This document shows, in pieces, positions 44,345 to 54,730 of a DNA stretch of 64,000 nt. This DNA comes from Vagococcus acidifermentans (lineage in GTDB: Bacteria; Bacillota; Bacilli; Lactobacillales; Vagococcaceae). The stretch is taken from positions 124,001-188,000 of the forward strand of contig NZ_NGKC01000004.1 in the NCBI RefSeq assembly GCF_003987655.1, read 5' to 3'. The notes beneath the pieces are model-generated. The model was not told the origin of the DNA. It saw nothing but the letters and a program-made list of their open reading frames with translations, and searched no databases. A program made the position numbers and the translations under genes. Each line of letters opens with the position of its first letter. Position 1 is the first letter of the stretch.

Positions 44345-46435
44345 ATGGCAAAAGATTTGTTAGTAGAAGTCGGATTGGAAGAAATCCCTGCTCATTTGGT
44401 GACGCCGACTGCGGCACAGCTGGAAAAAAAGGTCACAGCTTTTTTTGACAGCCACAGTCTTTCTTTTCAGTCAATCGAGATGTTTTCAACGCCCCGCAGA
44501 CTGGCTTTTCGAGTCAATCAATTAGCTGAAAAACAGCCGGACGTGTCTGAAAAAGTCAAAGGCCCAGCTAAAAAAATTGCCTGTGACGCTGATGGTAACT
44601 GGTCAAAAGCTGCTGAAGGATTTGTTCGCGGGCAAGGCGGTTCCACAGAGGATATTTTCTTTGAAGAGGTAAAAGGTGTCGAGTATGTCTTTATTAATAA
44701 ATTCACTCCCGGTAAAGACACATTGACGCTCTTGCCTGAACTGAGCGATGTCATCATGCATTTGACTTTCCCGATTTCAATGCGCTGGGCTGATTATGAT
44801 TTCAGCTATATCCGGCCAATTCACTGGCTCGTTGCTCTTTGGGATGAAGAGATTGTCCCGATGACTATTTTAGACGTCACAGCATCCAACGAATCCAGAG
44901 GACATCGTTTTCTCGGCGGCAAGGTAGTTGTTTCTTCTCCCCGCACGTATGAACAAAACTTGAAAGATGACTGGGTCATCGTAGACGCAGAAGAACGCAA
45001 ACAAATGATTGTATCGCAAATCGACGATTTTTCCCGGGAAAACGATTGGCAGATTGAGTTGGACGACAATTTACTGGAAGAAGTCACAAATCTCGTCGAG
45101 TACCCGACAGCTTTCATCGGCAGTTTCTCGGACAGCTATTTGTCAATTCCGGATGAGGTGCTGGTTACGTCCATGAAAGAACATCAACGCTACTTTGACG
45201 TGCGTGATGCTTCCGGACGGCTGCTGCCTTACTTTATTTCCGTCAGAAACGGCGATGACCGCCATCTTGAAAATGTCATTAAAGGTAATGAAAAAGTGCT
45301 GGTCGCCAGACTTGAAGATGCGGCATTCTTTTATGAAGAAGACCAGCAGCTGACGATTGACGCATGTGTTGAAAAATTGAAAACAGTCACGTTTCATGAA
45401 AAAATCGGAACGATGTATGAAAAAATGCAGCGTGTGAGCGCCATTGCTCAAATGATCGCCAGAAAAGAAGGGTTGAACTCTGAAGAACTGGCAGATCTGG
45501 AACGGGCTTCTGCCATTTACAAGTTTGATTTAGTCACTAATATGGTTGGCGAGTTTCCGGAACTGCAAGGCATTATGGGCGAAAAATATGCGCTGCTTCA
45601 AGGCGAAAAACCGACGGTAGCACAAGCGATCCGCGAACATTATCTGCCGTCATCCAGCGACAGCGCATTGCCGGAAAGCAACATCGGAGCCGTCTTGGCG
45701 GTTGCAGATAAAATGGATACGCTGATGACCTTTTTCGCTGTCGGACTGGAACCGACCGGCTCAAACGATCCGTACGCCCTGCGCCGTCAGACATACGGCA
45801 TCATCCGGATTATCAATGACAAACAGTGGCGGTTCCCGGTAGCAAGAGTCGAGTCAGACGTCAAACAGCTTATCAATCAAGATGTTGATCTCTTTGGTCT
45901 GCAATTATCCGATAACGATACAGCCGTCCAAAGCTTCTTTAAAAATCGGATGAAGCAGTGGTTCAGCAGCCAGTCTGTGCGCCATGACATCATTGAAGCC
46001 GTGACGGAGTCGTCCCAAGATGATTTGTATCAGATGATGAAAGCGTCAGAAATCCTCAAAAACAATGCGAATGCATCAGACTTCAAATCGAGTATTGAAG
46101 CACTGACACGTGTCATCAACTTGGCTCTTAAAGAAGAAGAGCTTTTGTTCAATCGTGGGGGCGAGATTGAGATTGATTCATCTTTGTTTGAAAATGAATC
46201 AGAACAGGCACTTTACGACGCTGTCGAAGATTTGGAAAATCATTTTTCCGACAAAACATTAAAAGAAACATATGATGCGTTGAAAAATTTGAGACCGTTG
46301 ATTGAAGATTATTTTGACAATACCATGGTTATGGTGGATGATATAGCTGTACGGAGAAATCGGTTGAAACAGCTCGCAAAGATTACACGCATGGCACTGT
46401 CCTTCGCAAGTCTGGACCGATTAATCGTAAAATAA
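44345..46435 (+). CDS. glyS: Glycyl-tRNA synthetase beta subunit
   Basis: A 696-residue subunit that binds tRNA-Gly, starting [15 protein letters not shown] and containing [18 protein letters not shown] and the C-terminal anticodon-binding-like region ending [14 protein letters not shown]. Its ATG directly follows the glyQ stop, with AGGAGG inside the end of glyQ. Together they form the alpha2-beta2 enzyme, controlled by the upstream T-box. Confidence 0.96.
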   Translation: MAKDLLVEVGLEEIPAHLVTPTAAQLEKKVTAFFDSHSLSFQSIEMFSTPRRLAFRVNQLAEKQPDVSEKVKGPAKKIACDADGNWSKAAEGFVRGQGGSTEDIFFEEVKGVEYVFINKFTPGKDTLTLLPELSDVIMHLTFPISMRWADYDFSYIRPIHWLVALWDEEIVPMTILDVTASNESRGHRFLGGKVVVSSPRTYEQNLKDDWVIVDAEERKQMIVSQIDDFSRENDWQIELDDNLLEEVTNLVEYPTAFIGSFSDSYLSIPDEVLVTSMKEHQRYFDVRDASGRLLPYFISVRNGDDRHLENVIKGNEKVLVARLEDAAFFYEEDQQLTIDACVEKLKTVTFHEKIGTMYEKMQRVSAIAQMIARKEGLNSEELADLERASAIYKFDLVTNMVGEFPELQGIMGEKYALLQGEKPTVAQAIREHYLPSSSDSALPESNIGAVLAVADKMDTLMTFFAVGLEPTGSNDPYALRRQTYGIIRIINDKQWRFPVARVESDVKQLINQDVDLFGLQLSDNDTAVQSFFKNRMKQWFSSQSVRHDIIEAVTESSQDDLYQMMKASEILKNNANASDFKSSIEALTRVINLALKEEELLFNRGGEIEIDSSLFENESEQALYDAVEDLENHFSDKTLKETYDALKNLRPLIEDYFDNTMVMVDDIAVRRNRLKQLAKITRMALSFASLDRLIVK

Positions 46436-46458
46436 ATCAGTGAAGGGGTAATGACAAG

Positions 46459-46836
46459 ATGAAAAAAATTGAAACAGCAAAAGCACCGGCAGCAATCGGT
46501 CCTTATGTTCAAGGAAATATCAGCGGCAACCTGCTATTTTCTTCCGGACAAATCCCGATTGACCCGGCAACCGGCGACGTAACAGGCACCACCATTAAGG
46601 AGCAGACCCATCAGGTTATGAAAAACATCGCGGGCGTTCTTGAAACGATTAACGGCAATTTTGATAGTATCGTCAAAACAACCTGCTTTATAGCGAATAT
46701 GGATGATTTTGCCGAGTTCAATGAAGTATATGCCGCATACTTTGGTGATGTACTGCCCGCACGCTCATGTGTTGAAGTATCCCGCTTGCCGAAAGATGTG
46801 CTGGTCGAAGTGGAACTGATAGCAGAGGTAAACTAA
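46459..46836 (+). CDS. ridA: RidA family enamine/imine deaminase
   Basis: A 125-residue trimeric RidA/YjgF protein which hydrolyses reactive 2-aminoacrylate and related imines. APAAIGPYVQGNISGNLLFSSGQIP at the N-terminus and the catalytic Arg in LPARSCVEVSRLP are intact, as is the C-terminal DVLVEVELIAEV. GAAGGGG precedes the ATG. It lies 23 bp after glyS and may share the T-box transcript. Confidence 0.95.
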   Translation: MKKIETAKAPAAIGPYVQGNISGNLLFSSGQIPIDPATGDVTGTTIKEQTHQVMKNIAGVLETINGNFDSIVKTTCFIANMDDFAEFNEVYAAYFGDVLPARSCVEVSRLPKDVLVEVELIAEVN

Positions 46837-46867
46837 CTATCAGTTGCTAAAGTAACAATAATCATTA

Positions 46868-46911
46868 AACGGACAAACAAGGATTTTTGTTTGTTCGTTT
46901 TTATTTTTAAC
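46868..46911 (+). terminator. Terminator after ridA
   Basis: A 13-bp stem AACGGACAAACAA (46868-46880) / TTGTTTGTTCGTT (46887-46899) with one G-T pair, followed by a T-rich tract. Confidence 0.88.
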
Positions 46912-47041
46912 AAACAATGGCGTAATAATCTCTATCAGACAGAATTAAAAGAGTTGTTTCCGGCAATTTGTTAACAGCAACAAATAAGAAGCGTAAAATG
47001 AACTTATATATCCCCATAGTAAAAGAAACAAAGAAAGCGAG

Positions 47042-47342
47042 ATGATCGAACTGACGATCAGCAAACTAATTTACAGTGAAAAATTAACTTATTTGCAGTT
47101 TGTGTTATATTTCTTTATGAGCGCAGGATCGACGGCAGCAGCAGCGGCTGTGTTTGGCACGAGCTTTTTATCATCAAAAGAATATACTATTGGTTGATGA
47201 AGGCACGTCGAGTTTGGATAAAGAAAATGCGCTTGATATCGAAGAAAAAATATTTATGGATAATCAGCTGACCGTTACCATGATTTCGCATTATATCAAA
47301 GATGAGATATTGGATTATGTAGACATGATTTATGAATTGTAA
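47042..47342 (+). pseudogene. Remnant of an ABC transporter (membrane plus ATPase fusion)
   Basis: Two fragments of one exporter-type gene are joined. From ATG 47042, a piece of membrane domain is read (ISKLIYSEKLTYLQFVLYFF) ending at a TGA near 47204. From about 47154, in another frame, the end of an ATPase domain follows: ARAFYHQKNILLVDEGTSSLD (Walker B and D-loop) and VTMISHYIKDEILDYVDMIYEL (H-loop). Walker A and signature are gone, so a large internal deletion with a frame change is the simplest explanation. A strong terminator follows. Confidence 0.75.
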
Positions 47343-47374
47343 CAAAAAAAGCCTTCCACAAGGCTTTTTTTGTT
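47341..47374. terminator. Terminator after the ABC transporter remnant
   Basis: AACAAAAAAAGCCTT (47341-47355) and AAGGCTTTTTTTGTT (47360-47374) form a perfect 15-bp stem with a 4-base loop and T/A runs on both sides. Confidence 0.92.
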
Positions 47375-47736
47375 GCAGCGGTTTATAGTTACTCGTTAAA
47401 TAACGTTTCAAAGAAAATAAATTCAATAAAAAAGACAGAAGTCATAGACATTTTCCCGCCAGACGTTTAAGTATTGATAAAGAATACTTTCGGAAAAACA
47501 ATTACGTTTGCATGTATCAAGGTTGTCTGCACACCATTGTTAAATCAGTCAAAGAAATCGGTGATAAAGCGTCACAATGTAATCCGGATATGTTGCACTC
47601 GTCATAATCTGCTGCAACCGCAAAAAAAAGATAGCTAATTCAATTCAACTAAGATACAATTAAAAAACAAACGAAAAGGTATGTTTTATGAAAAAGCGAG
47701 GGATTATTTTCAGGAAAAACGGAGGGATATAAGCGG
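47375..47736. other. Intergenic stretch before the ABC/PASTA operon
   Basis: No gene is supported. One frame is open for about 65 codons up to a TAA at 47605-47607 (including IDKEYFRKNNYVCMYQGC) but has no start codon with a ribosome site and may be a decayed gene tail or chance. A weak -10 TACAAT (47655-47660) could serve the downstream operon. Confidence 0.4.
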
Positions 47737-49302
47737 ATGAATTTTTTCAAAAGAGCATTACTGAGTGTTACCAGACGAAAAGGCAAGTCATTGATTTTAT
47801 TTGCGGTGATTTTTATTTTGGGGAATGTAATCGCCGGGGCAATAGCCATCGACCAGGGAACTGACAACGTGGAGGAAGACATCAAGAAAAAAATCGGGGC
47901 AACAGCGACTGTGACGATTGACCAAGACAAACTGGAAAAATATGCTAATGAACATAACGGTGAGTTTCCAAGTGAAGAAATCAAAGATCCCTCTGTCAAA
48001 ACGTTAGAGAAAATCAGTCAATTGGCCTATGTAAAGTATTATGATTACAATCACAGAAACATTGCCCAGACCGAAAAAATAAAACGCGTGAAAGTAAACA
48101 GAGCCAATGATGACAGCATGATATCTGGTATGTCGTACATGGAGAACTATGTGTCTTTTCAAGGGGTTAACTATGCACCGTTATTGGACATAAAAACAAA
48201 AAAGATTTCCTTGGCTGACGGGAGAGTCTTTTCCGACCAGGAAGTATCGGACGGCAAAGCAGTTGCAGTGGTTTCGACATCGTTCGCAAAAGAGAACAGT
48301 TTAGCTATCGGCGATAAAGTGGTCATAGATTCCCAAATTGTTTCATACAATGAAGGCGGTGAGCCGGAAGACAAAAGCACGTTTGACTTTCCACTAGAAA
48401 TCATCGGATTGTTTGACGTTAACAAAGTTGAAAAAACCAGCAAAGAAACAGACCGGAAAAAAAGAGAGATGTTCGGCATGGATGCTGAAACCGAGATGGA
48501 AGAGAAATTGAATACAATCTATCTGCCTAATAAACAGGTGTCCAACTATGGCAAGGAGTACTTCCAGCGTGATTTTGATAAAAATCCGCATCACTATGAA
48601 ATGTTTAACAAAGACGGGACAAACATGTCCAAAGATGAGATTATCTCTTTTTATACCAGTGATGAGATGAATATCGGCACCCCTGTTTATATGCTGAAAC
48701 GTCCGGAAGATGCTGAAGCTTTCAGAAAGGAAGCGCAGGCAGTGCTCGACAATCAATATTACAAAATACTTGTCTCGACGGATCAATACGACAGCATCGC
48801 AGGACCAATGAAAGGCATGTCGAAAATTGCTAAAATGGTGCTAGTTATCGCGGTTCTTGCATCCATCATGATTATCACGCTCGTCGTTGTTTTATTTCTC
48901 CGCGACCGGCGTCCCGAACTTGGCATTTATTTGTCTTTAGGGGAAAAACGCGGCAAAGTGATTGGTCAAATCGTCGCTGAAGTGATGCTGATTGCCGTTG
49001 CGGCCATCACGATATCCGTATTCACCGGCAATCTGCTGGCAAAAAGCACTTCAAATACATTGATTCAAACACAAAAATCGGAAGCAGCCAGCAATACATC
49101 TCCTGCAGATGACTATTACACACTGTCCCAGATTTCTACAGTCACTTATGGTGAAGAGGATGTAATAGCGTCATATAAGATTAGTCTGTCACCTTCTTAT
49201 ATTGTGTTGTTTTATATAGTCGGCCTGGGCGTCATATTGATGTCGACCATTGTTCCGCTAATCTACATAGTGCGGTTGAATCCAAAGAAAATCATGATGT
49301 AG
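47737..49302 (+). CDS. FtsX/MacB-like ABC transporter permease
   Basis: A 521-residue permease with MacB-type topology: one N-terminal segment (about 17-37, SLILFAVIFILGNVIAGAIAI), a large extracellular domain of about 330 residues rich in charged residues, then three C-terminal segments (about 368-390, 410-432 and 485-510). Such permeases do not usually move substrates through the membrane; they pass mechanical force to outside partners or expel peptides and lipids. GGAGGG is 10 bases before the ATG. It is followed after 12 bp by its ATPase and then a PASTA protein, so all three are likely one machine. Confidence 0.88.
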   Translation: MNFFKRALLSVTRRKGKSLILFAVIFILGNVIAGAIAIDQGTDNVEEDIKKKIGATATVTIDQDKLEKYANEHNGEFPSEEIKDPSVKTLEKISQLAYVKYYDYNHRNIAQTEKIKRVKVNRANDDSMISGMSYMENYVSFQGVNYAPLLDIKTKKISLADGRVFSDQEVSDGKAVAVVSTSFAKENSLAIGDKVVIDSQIVSYNEGGEPEDKSTFDFPLEIIGLFDVNKVEKTSKETDRKKREMFGMDAETEMEEKLNTIYLPNKQVSNYGKEYFQRDFDKNPHHYEMFNKDGTNMSKDEIISFYTSDEMNIGTPVYMLKRPEDAEAFRKEAQAVLDNQYYKILVSTDQYDSIAGPMKGMSKIAKMVLVIAVLASIMIITLVVVLFLRDRRPELGIYLSLGEKRGKVIGQIVAEVMLIAVAAITISVFTGNLLAKSTSNTLIQTQKSEAASNTSPADDYYTLSQISTVTYGEEDVIASYKISLSPSYIVLFYIVGLGVILMSTIVPLIYIVRLNPKKIMM

Positions 49303-49314
49303 GGAGGAAAAGAC

Positions 49315-49989
49315 ATGTCAATCATTGACGTAAAAAACGTAGATTACTATTATCAAGACGGTGAACGCCAGCGTTATATTTTGAAAAATACCACTGTTTC
49401 GTTCGACAAAGGGACTTTCTACACTATTTTAGGGCAGTCCGGTTCCGGGAAAACGACTTTTCTTTCGCTGATTAGCGGACTAGATGCCCCGCAGAAAGGC
49501 GACGTGCTGTTTGAAAACAAAAATATCAAAGACATCGGTTACGAAACTTTTCGCCGGAACGATATCAGCATTGTTTTCCAGCAGTATAACTTGGTGCCGT
49601 ATTTGACTGCCGTTGAAAATGTTCTGGTACCTATGGCTATCACTGAGAACAAATTACCGGATGATCCTAAATCTGTCGCGTACAATTTGCTGGATTACAT
49701 TGGAATTGTTGAATCGAAAGCCAACCGCATGGTCAATCAATTATCCGGCGGCGAGCAGCAGCGGGTGGCGATTGCCCGGGCATTGGCAACCAATGTGGAT
49801 GTGATTTTAGCTGATGAACCAACAGGAAATCTGGATGAAGATATGGAACAAGAAATTGTAGACATCTTTAAAAATCTGGCCCATCAGCACAATAAGTGTG
49901 TGATCGTCGTCACTCACTCCAACGAGATAGCGCAGCAATCCGACAAGACCTACTTGCTCCGGAAAGGAGTTTTAACAGCGTATGAGTGA
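49315..49989 (+). CDS. ABC transporter ATP-binding protein (MacB/LolD type)
   Basis: A 224-residue ATPase with Walker [13 protein letters not shown], the Q-loop [18 protein letters not shown], signature [17 protein letters not shown], Walker [13 protein letters not shown] and the His switch VVTHSNEIA. The AVENV and ADEPTGNLD forms are typical of the FtsE/LolD/MacB group, matching the FtsX-like permease upstream. AGGGAGG precedes the ATG. Its last 8 bases overlap the PASTA gene. Confidence 0.94.
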   Translation: MSIIDVKNVDYYYQDGERQRYILKNTTVSFDKGTFYTILGQSGSGKTTFLSLISGLDAPQKGDVLFENKNIKDIGYETFRRNDISIVFQQYNLVPYLTAVENVLVPMAITENKLPDDPKSVAYNLLDYIGIVESKANRMVNQLSGGEQQRVAIARALATNVDVILADEPTGNLDEDMEQEIVDIFKNLAHQHNKCVIVVTHSNEIAQQSDKTYLLRKGVLTAYE

Positions 49990-51454
49990 TTTTCTTTCTA
50001 ATTTTGACAAAAAAAATTACAAAGAGACTGTTGAGAAAAAGAAGAAACCATCCTCTGAAACTGCTGAAAAAGCGCCGGATAATAACCCGTCAATTGCCGC
50101 AAAGGCTCAAAGCACACACTGCAGGGAAGCAGCCAATAAGCAACCTGCTGCCGAGGCTTTGGAGACTGAACTGCCGGACGATATTGGTGAAGCAGCGGCA
50201 AATCAACATGCGTCCAACGAAACAGACTCGCGTGAGGAAGTCATTGAAATAGACCCGGACTATCAAAAAAAGAAACGCAAAAAACAGCTGCTGATAACAG
50301 CCGGCATTGCTTTCGGGCTAATCGTGGTTTATGCGGTTTATTTTGCTGCAACCCGGGTCGATATGCCGGATTTCGTGAAGAAACAAGCGAGCGAAGCCCG
50401 TCAGTGGGCGGCAGCAAACAGCATGACTCTGGACATCAAGCAAGCCTATTCAGTCAAAGGAGAGGTCAATGATGTGCTGAAACAGTCTGTCCCCGCAGGA
50501 AAAAAGGTCAAGAAAGGAACGACAATTACGTTCACCATCAGTAACGGGGCGGACCCAGACGAACAGCTGCCCTTGCCGGATTTTTCCAAAATGACACAAT
50601 CTCAGGCGGAAGACTGGATTGCCAAACACAAAGCAGAAAATCTGACGCTGATCGGCGAGTACAATGACCAAATCGAAAAAGGAAAATTTATCCGCCTGGA
50701 TATAGCCAACAAAGAAGTGTCTGCTGAAAAATACCGTCGTCAGGATAATGCCAACCTTTACTACTCAAAAGGCAAGGAGGTTTTTGAGAAGAATATTTCC
50801 GTTCCTGACTTCGTCGAAAAAGCCAAAACAGAAGTCGAAACGTGGGCAAAAAAGAATGAAATCGAGATGACGTATGAAGAACAGGACTCTGACAAAGTAG
50901 AAGCAGGAATGATTCTGGCGCAAGGCATCAAGAAAGACGAGAAAATTGCCAAACGTGATAAAATGACAGTTACTGTTTCTCTTGGCAAAGCAGTTATTGT
51001 GCCCAATTTTGCAGAAATGAACAGCGCCGATGCCGCAACCGCAGTTGAAGGGCTGACGGTGCACGTTAAAAATGTGTTTTCCGATTCGGTGGCGTATGGC
51101 CAGCTGATTTCCCAGTCTGTCGAAGCCGGGAAAAAATTGACTGACAAAGATAATAAATTAGTCAAAGTGGTGTATTCAGAGGGACAGCCTTATATCCGTT
51201 CGTACATAGGCCAGCTGGAAGGAGACATTCCGAAACTAATTTATGACAATTTCAATTCCAAAGGAGCAAATGTGACATTTTCTGTTTACTATGTTGATTC
51301 CAGCCAGGAGCGGGGGGCAATCGTCAATATGAGTGTTTACAATCAATATATTTATCTTGATACGCATATTACGTTTGCCATCAGCAACGGGAGTCATGCC
51401 GGGCTGCCTTCAGGGAACACCAGCAGCAGTCAGGAAACTGATTTTCAGCAATAA
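49982..51454 (+). CDS. PASTA-domain membrane protein without a kinase domain
   Basis: A 490-residue bitopic protein. Residues 1-100 are cytosolic, charged and low in complexity; one membrane segment follows (about 101-121, LLITAGIAFGLIVVYAVYF). Outside are four or five PASTA-like repeats, beginning at VDMPDFVKKQ, LPLPDFSKM, ISVPDFVEKA, VIVPNFAEM and a divergent IRSYIGQLE, each ending with a strand such as TITFTISNG. A Ser/Gln tail ends the protein. PASTA repeats in PknB/StkP kinases and PBPs bind cell-wall material, but there is no kinase here. Its ATG lies inside the ATPase gene (8-bp overlap), so the protein is probably a partner of the ABC pair. Confidence 0.87.
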   Translation: MSDFLSNFDKKNYKETVEKKKKPSSETAEKAPDNNPSIAAKAQSTHCREAANKQPAAEALETELPDDIGEAAANQHASNETDSREEVIEIDPDYQKKKRKKQLLITAGIAFGLIVVYAVYFAATRVDMPDFVKKQASEARQWAAANSMTLDIKQAYSVKGEVNDVLKQSVPAGKKVKKGTTITFTISNGADPDEQLPLPDFSKMTQSQAEDWIAKHKAENLTLIGEYNDQIEKGKFIRLDIANKEVSAEKYRRQDNANLYYSKGKEVFEKNISVPDFVEKAKTEVETWAKKNEIEMTYEEQDSDKVEAGMILAQGIKKDEKIAKRDKMTVTVSLGKAVIVPNFAEMNSADAATAVEGLTVHVKNVFSDSVAYGQLISQSVEAGKKLTDKDNKLVKVVYSEGQPYIRSYIGQLEGDIPKLIYDNFNSKGANVTFSVYYVDSSQERGAIVNMSVYNQYIYLDTHITFAISNGSHAGLPSGNTSSSQETDFQQ

Positions 51455-51469
51455 ATGACAGTCTGACAC

Positions 51470-51521
51470 AAATTCTCTGATTCACAGAGCCGCAGATGAA
51501 TGTGAATCAGAGAATTTTTTA
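51470..51521 (+). terminator. Terminator of the ABC/PASTA operon
   Basis: A perfect 17-bp stem AAATTCTCTGATTCACA (51470-51486) / TGTGAATCAGAGAATTT (51501-51517) followed by a T-run. Confidence 0.92.
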
Positions 51522-51561
51522 TTTTTCTGTCGAATTTTGAATGAAAAGCGAGAGAAAAAAA

Positions 51562-51589
51562 TTGAAAATTTCACAGAACATGTTATAAT
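51562..51589 (+). promoter_or_regulatory. Promoter of dnaG-rpoD
   Basis: TTGAAA (51562-51567), 16 bp, TATAAT (51584-51589), with TG at 51581-51582 (extended -10). Confidence 0.8.
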
Positions 51590-51684
51590 GTTAAATGTAT
51601 AAGTGTGTATAAATTAGTCGCCCTGGTTGAGCAGTGCGACTTTTAATTACCACTAGTCCCAGTGCTGGAAGCGAGGTGAACGGC

Positions 51685-53523
51685 ATGTCTCAGTTAATTC
51701 CCCAGGATGTGATTGAAAAGGTCCGTCAGGAAAGCAATATCGTGGATATTGTCGGCCAGTATGTGCAACTGAAAAAATCAGGACGTAATCACATGGGGTT
51801 GTGTCCTTTCCACGGTGAAAAAACACCTTCATTTTCAGTTTCTGAAGACAAGCAGATTTTTCACTGCTTCGGCTGTGGCAAAGGCGGGAATGTCTTTAAG
51901 TTTATTCAAGAAATTGAAGGATTGAGCTTTCCGGATGCTGTTCAAAAAGTTGCAGAAATGGGCCACTTGGATGTTTCCGGTCAAATGCCGCACGTACACA
52001 CTGAAGTGCGGGACAGTCAGGAACAGCGTCTCATCGCACTTCATGAAGAAGCGCAGGAACTTTACCATCATATTTTGATGAATACGCAATCGGGGGAGGC
52101 AGCTCTTGACTACCTGTTGGCGAGAGGACTGACCAAAGACATCCTTGAAACATTTAAAATCGGTTTTGCGCCAAAGGAACGGGTCATTTTGCAGCAAATT
52201 TTCAAAAACCGCAATGTGTCAGATGATGATTTGTCACAATCCGGTCTGATGATTCAGACAGACAGCGGCAAATGGCTGGACCGGTTCTATCAGCGCATCA
52301 TGTTTCCTATCAGAAATCAGCGCGGCAAGGTCATCGGTTTTTCAGGCAGAATACTGGCAGATGAAACATTTGATGACAGCGGTCTGCCGAAATATTTGAA
52401 CAGTCCTGAAACCAAGTTGTTCAACAAGCGGGTTGTGCTGTTTAACTTTGACAAAGCGCGCGGAGACATCCGCAAGAAAAATGAAGTGATTTTGTTTGAA
52501 GGTTTTATGGATGTGATTTCCGCATGGAAGTCAGGTGTACAAAACGGTGTTGCGTCAATGGGGACAAGTTTGACGAAAGAACAGATTGCCGCATTGGAAC
52601 GGACAACGGACAATGCCGTTATCTGTTATGACGGGGATTCAGCAGGGATAGAGGCTACAGTACGCGCCATTGAGCTGCTGAGTCAGCAAAGCGAGATGCA
52701 GCTGACAGTTGTCCGGCTGCCGAATCAAATGGACCCGGACGATTATCGGGTAAAATACGGTGAAGACGCGCTCAAGCAATTTATCCGCAACAATCGGGAC
52801 ACAGTCTTTGTTTTCAAGAAGGAATATTTGATGCGCGGCAAAAACATGTCACTCGAAGCCGACCGGCTGGAATATATCGACCAGCTGCTGCTGGAACTGG
52901 CGGAGATTCCGTCAATAGTGGAACAAGATATGTACGCCACACAAATTGCGGAAGAATTCGACTTGTCAAAAGACACCATTTTGCTGGAGCTCCAAAAGAA
53001 AAAACGGGCAAAATTTTCTGACACGTCCCGCCGCTCCCGCATCCCGCGTCCTGAGGCAGTCATCCCGCAATTCCAACAAACGCGGAAGATTGATCAGGTC
53101 GAAAAAGCGGAGCGTCTGCTGGTTTACCGTCTGCTGAATGAAAGACGAGTCCATACTATTCTTCAGAATAAACAGGATTTTTCATTTGTTCACGATGCGT
53201 ATCAGGAACTTTATTTACATTTAACAGACTATATTTCCATGCATGATTCAGTGGAAATAGCGGACTTTTTGGATTATCTGCAAGAGGACCGCTTGAAACA
53301 ACTGATTATTGATATCAACTACATGGATATCAGCGAAGAAAGTAGCAGTCAGGAAATTGATGATTGTTTGTTCGTCATCGCCAAAGCCAATATTCGTTCT
53401 CAAATTCAGGAGAAGCTGACATTACAAAAAGAGGCGGTGCGAAATGGCGACAAACAGCGCATTGAAGAACTGACATTTTCAATTATTCAATTGCAAAAAG
53501 AATTGAAGAGTACATCATTATAA
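51685..53523 (+). CDS. dnaG: DNA primase
   Basis: Makes RNA primers at the replication fork. The 612-residue protein has the N-terminal zinc finger (CPFHGEKTPSFSV, then FHCFGCGKGGNVFKF), the TOPRIM core (VILFEGFMDVISAWKSG, and CYDGDSAG) and a C-terminal helicase-binding region. GAGGTGA lies about 5 bases before ATG 51685 (MSQLIPQDVI); an earlier ATG at 51634 has no such site. It lies 21 bp before rpoD, the classic primase-sigma macromolecular operon. Confidence 0.96.
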   Translation: MSQLIPQDVIEKVRQESNIVDIVGQYVQLKKSGRNHMGLCPFHGEKTPSFSVSEDKQIFHCFGCGKGGNVFKFIQEIEGLSFPDAVQKVAEMGHLDVSGQMPHVHTEVRDSQEQRLIALHEEAQELYHHILMNTQSGEAALDYLLARGLTKDILETFKIGFAPKERVILQQIFKNRNVSDDDLSQSGLMIQTDSGKWLDRFYQRIMFPIRNQRGKVIGFSGRILADETFDDSGLPKYLNSPETKLFNKRVVLFNFDKARGDIRKKNEVILFEGFMDVISAWKSGVQNGVASMGTSLTKEQIAALERTTDNAVICYDGDSAGIEATVRAIELLSQQSEMQLTVVRLPNQMDPDDYRVKYGEDALKQFIRNNRDTVFVFKKEYLMRGKNMSLEADRLEYIDQLLLELAEIPSIVEQDMYATQIAEEFDLSKDTILLELQKKKRAKFSDTSRRSRIPRPEAVIPQFQQTRKIDQVEKAERLLVYRLLNERRVHTILQNKQDFSFVHDAYQELYLHLTDYISMHDSVEIADFLDYLQEDRLKQLIIDINYMDISEESSSQEIDDCLFVIAKANIRSQIQEKLTLQKEAVRNGDKQRIEELTFSIIQLQKELKSTSL

Positions 53524-53544
53524 TTACGAGGGAGGCTTTCTTTT

Positions 53545-54669
53545 ATGGCAAAAGAAGCAGTGAAAAATCAGGAAAGTTATAAGAAAGCAGTGGCTGCTTT
53601 CATCAAGGAACACAAGACTAAAGGTTCTGTGTTCTATGATGACTTGACTGATAAACTGGCGACACCCTTTGAGCTGGATTCTGAAGAGATGGATGAGCTG
53701 ATTCAGAAGGTCGAGGATGCAGGTGTAAGTGTTGTAGACGAAAAAGGCGAACCAAGCAAGCGCAGTTTGGAATTGATGAACAAAAAAGCAGCCGATGGGG
53801 AAGAAGAAGAGGAAGAAGACTTAATCGCACCGGCTGGTGTAAAAATCAATGACCCGGTCCGTATGTATTTGAAAGAAATCGGGCGTGTGCCTTTGCTCAA
53901 TGCTGATGAAGAAGTTTCCCTAGCGCTGCGTATCAAAGACGGCGACCAGGAGGCAAAACAGGAATTGGCAGAAGCCAACCTGCGACTGGTTGTGAGCATT
54001 GCAAAACGTTATGTCGGCAGAGGCATGCAATTCTTGGATTTGATTCAGGAAGGAAACATGGGGCTGATGAAAGCTGTCGAAAAGTTCGACCACGAAAAAG
54101 GCTTTAAGTTTTCCACGTATGCCACATGGTGGATTCGCCAGGCGATTACACGTGCGATCGCTGACCAGGCAAGAACGATTCGGATACCAGTCCACATGGT
54201 TGAAACCATCAACAAACTGATCCGTATCCAGCGTCAGCTGCTTCAGGATTTGGGCAGAGAGCCGACACCTGAAGAAATCGGAGCAGAAATGGACTTGCCG
54301 GCTGAAAAAGTCAGGGAAATTTTAAAAATCGCACAAGAACCCGTTTCACTTGAAACACCAATCGGGGAGGAAGATGATTCACACTTAGGCGATTTCATAG
54401 AGGACCAGGATGCAACAAGTCCGGCGGAACATGCCGCTTACGAACTGTTGAAGGAACAGCTGGAAAGTGTGCTTGACACACTGACTGACAGGGAAGAAAA
54501 TGTACTGCGCCTCCGTTTTGGACTGGATGATGGCCGGACACGCACACTGGAAGAAGTTGGCAAAGTGTTCGGTGTGACCCGGGAACGGATTCGGCAGATT
54601 GAGGCGAAAGCACTTCGGAAACTTCGCCATCCGTCACGTTCAAAACAATTAAGAGATTTTCTGGAATAA
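53545..54669 (+). CDS. rpoD: Primary RNA polymerase sigma factor (SigA)
   Basis: A 374-residue housekeeping sigma factor. Region 1.1 is at the N-terminus, followed by an acidic linker ([13 protein letters not shown]); region 1.2 [16 protein letters not shown]; region 2 [21 protein letters not shown] and [21 protein letters not shown]; region 3; and region 4 [49 protein letters not shown] precedes the ATG. Many promoters in this window show extended -10 boxes, consistent with region 3.0 contacts. Confidence 0.97.
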   Translation: MAKEAVKNQESYKKAVAAFIKEHKTKGSVFYDDLTDKLATPFELDSEEMDELIQKVEDAGVSVVDEKGEPSKRSLELMNKKAADGEEEEEEDLIAPAGVKINDPVRMYLKEIGRVPLLNADEEVSLALRIKDGDQEAKQELAEANLRLVVSIAKRYVGRGMQFLDLIQEGNMGLMKAVEKFDHEKGFKFSTYATWWIRQAITRAIADQARTIRIPVHMVETINKLIRIQRQLLQDLGREPTPEEIGAEMDLPAEKVREILKIAQEPVSLETPIGEEDDSHLGDFIEDQDATSPAEHAAYELLKEQLESVLDTLTDREENVLRLRFGLDDGRTRTLEEVGKVFGVTRERIRQIEAKALRKLRHPSRSKQLRDFLE

Positions 54670-54673
54670 GATG

Positions 54674-54703
54674 AAAGAGGCGAAGCTATTCGCCTCTTTT
54701 TTT
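54674..54703 (+). terminator. Terminator after rpoD
   Basis: AAAGAGGCGAA (54674-54684) / TTCGCCTCTTT (54689-54699) with loop GCTA, then T-run. Confidence 0.9.
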
Positions 54704-54730
54704 CATCAATTATACGAAAGGGATGTTATT

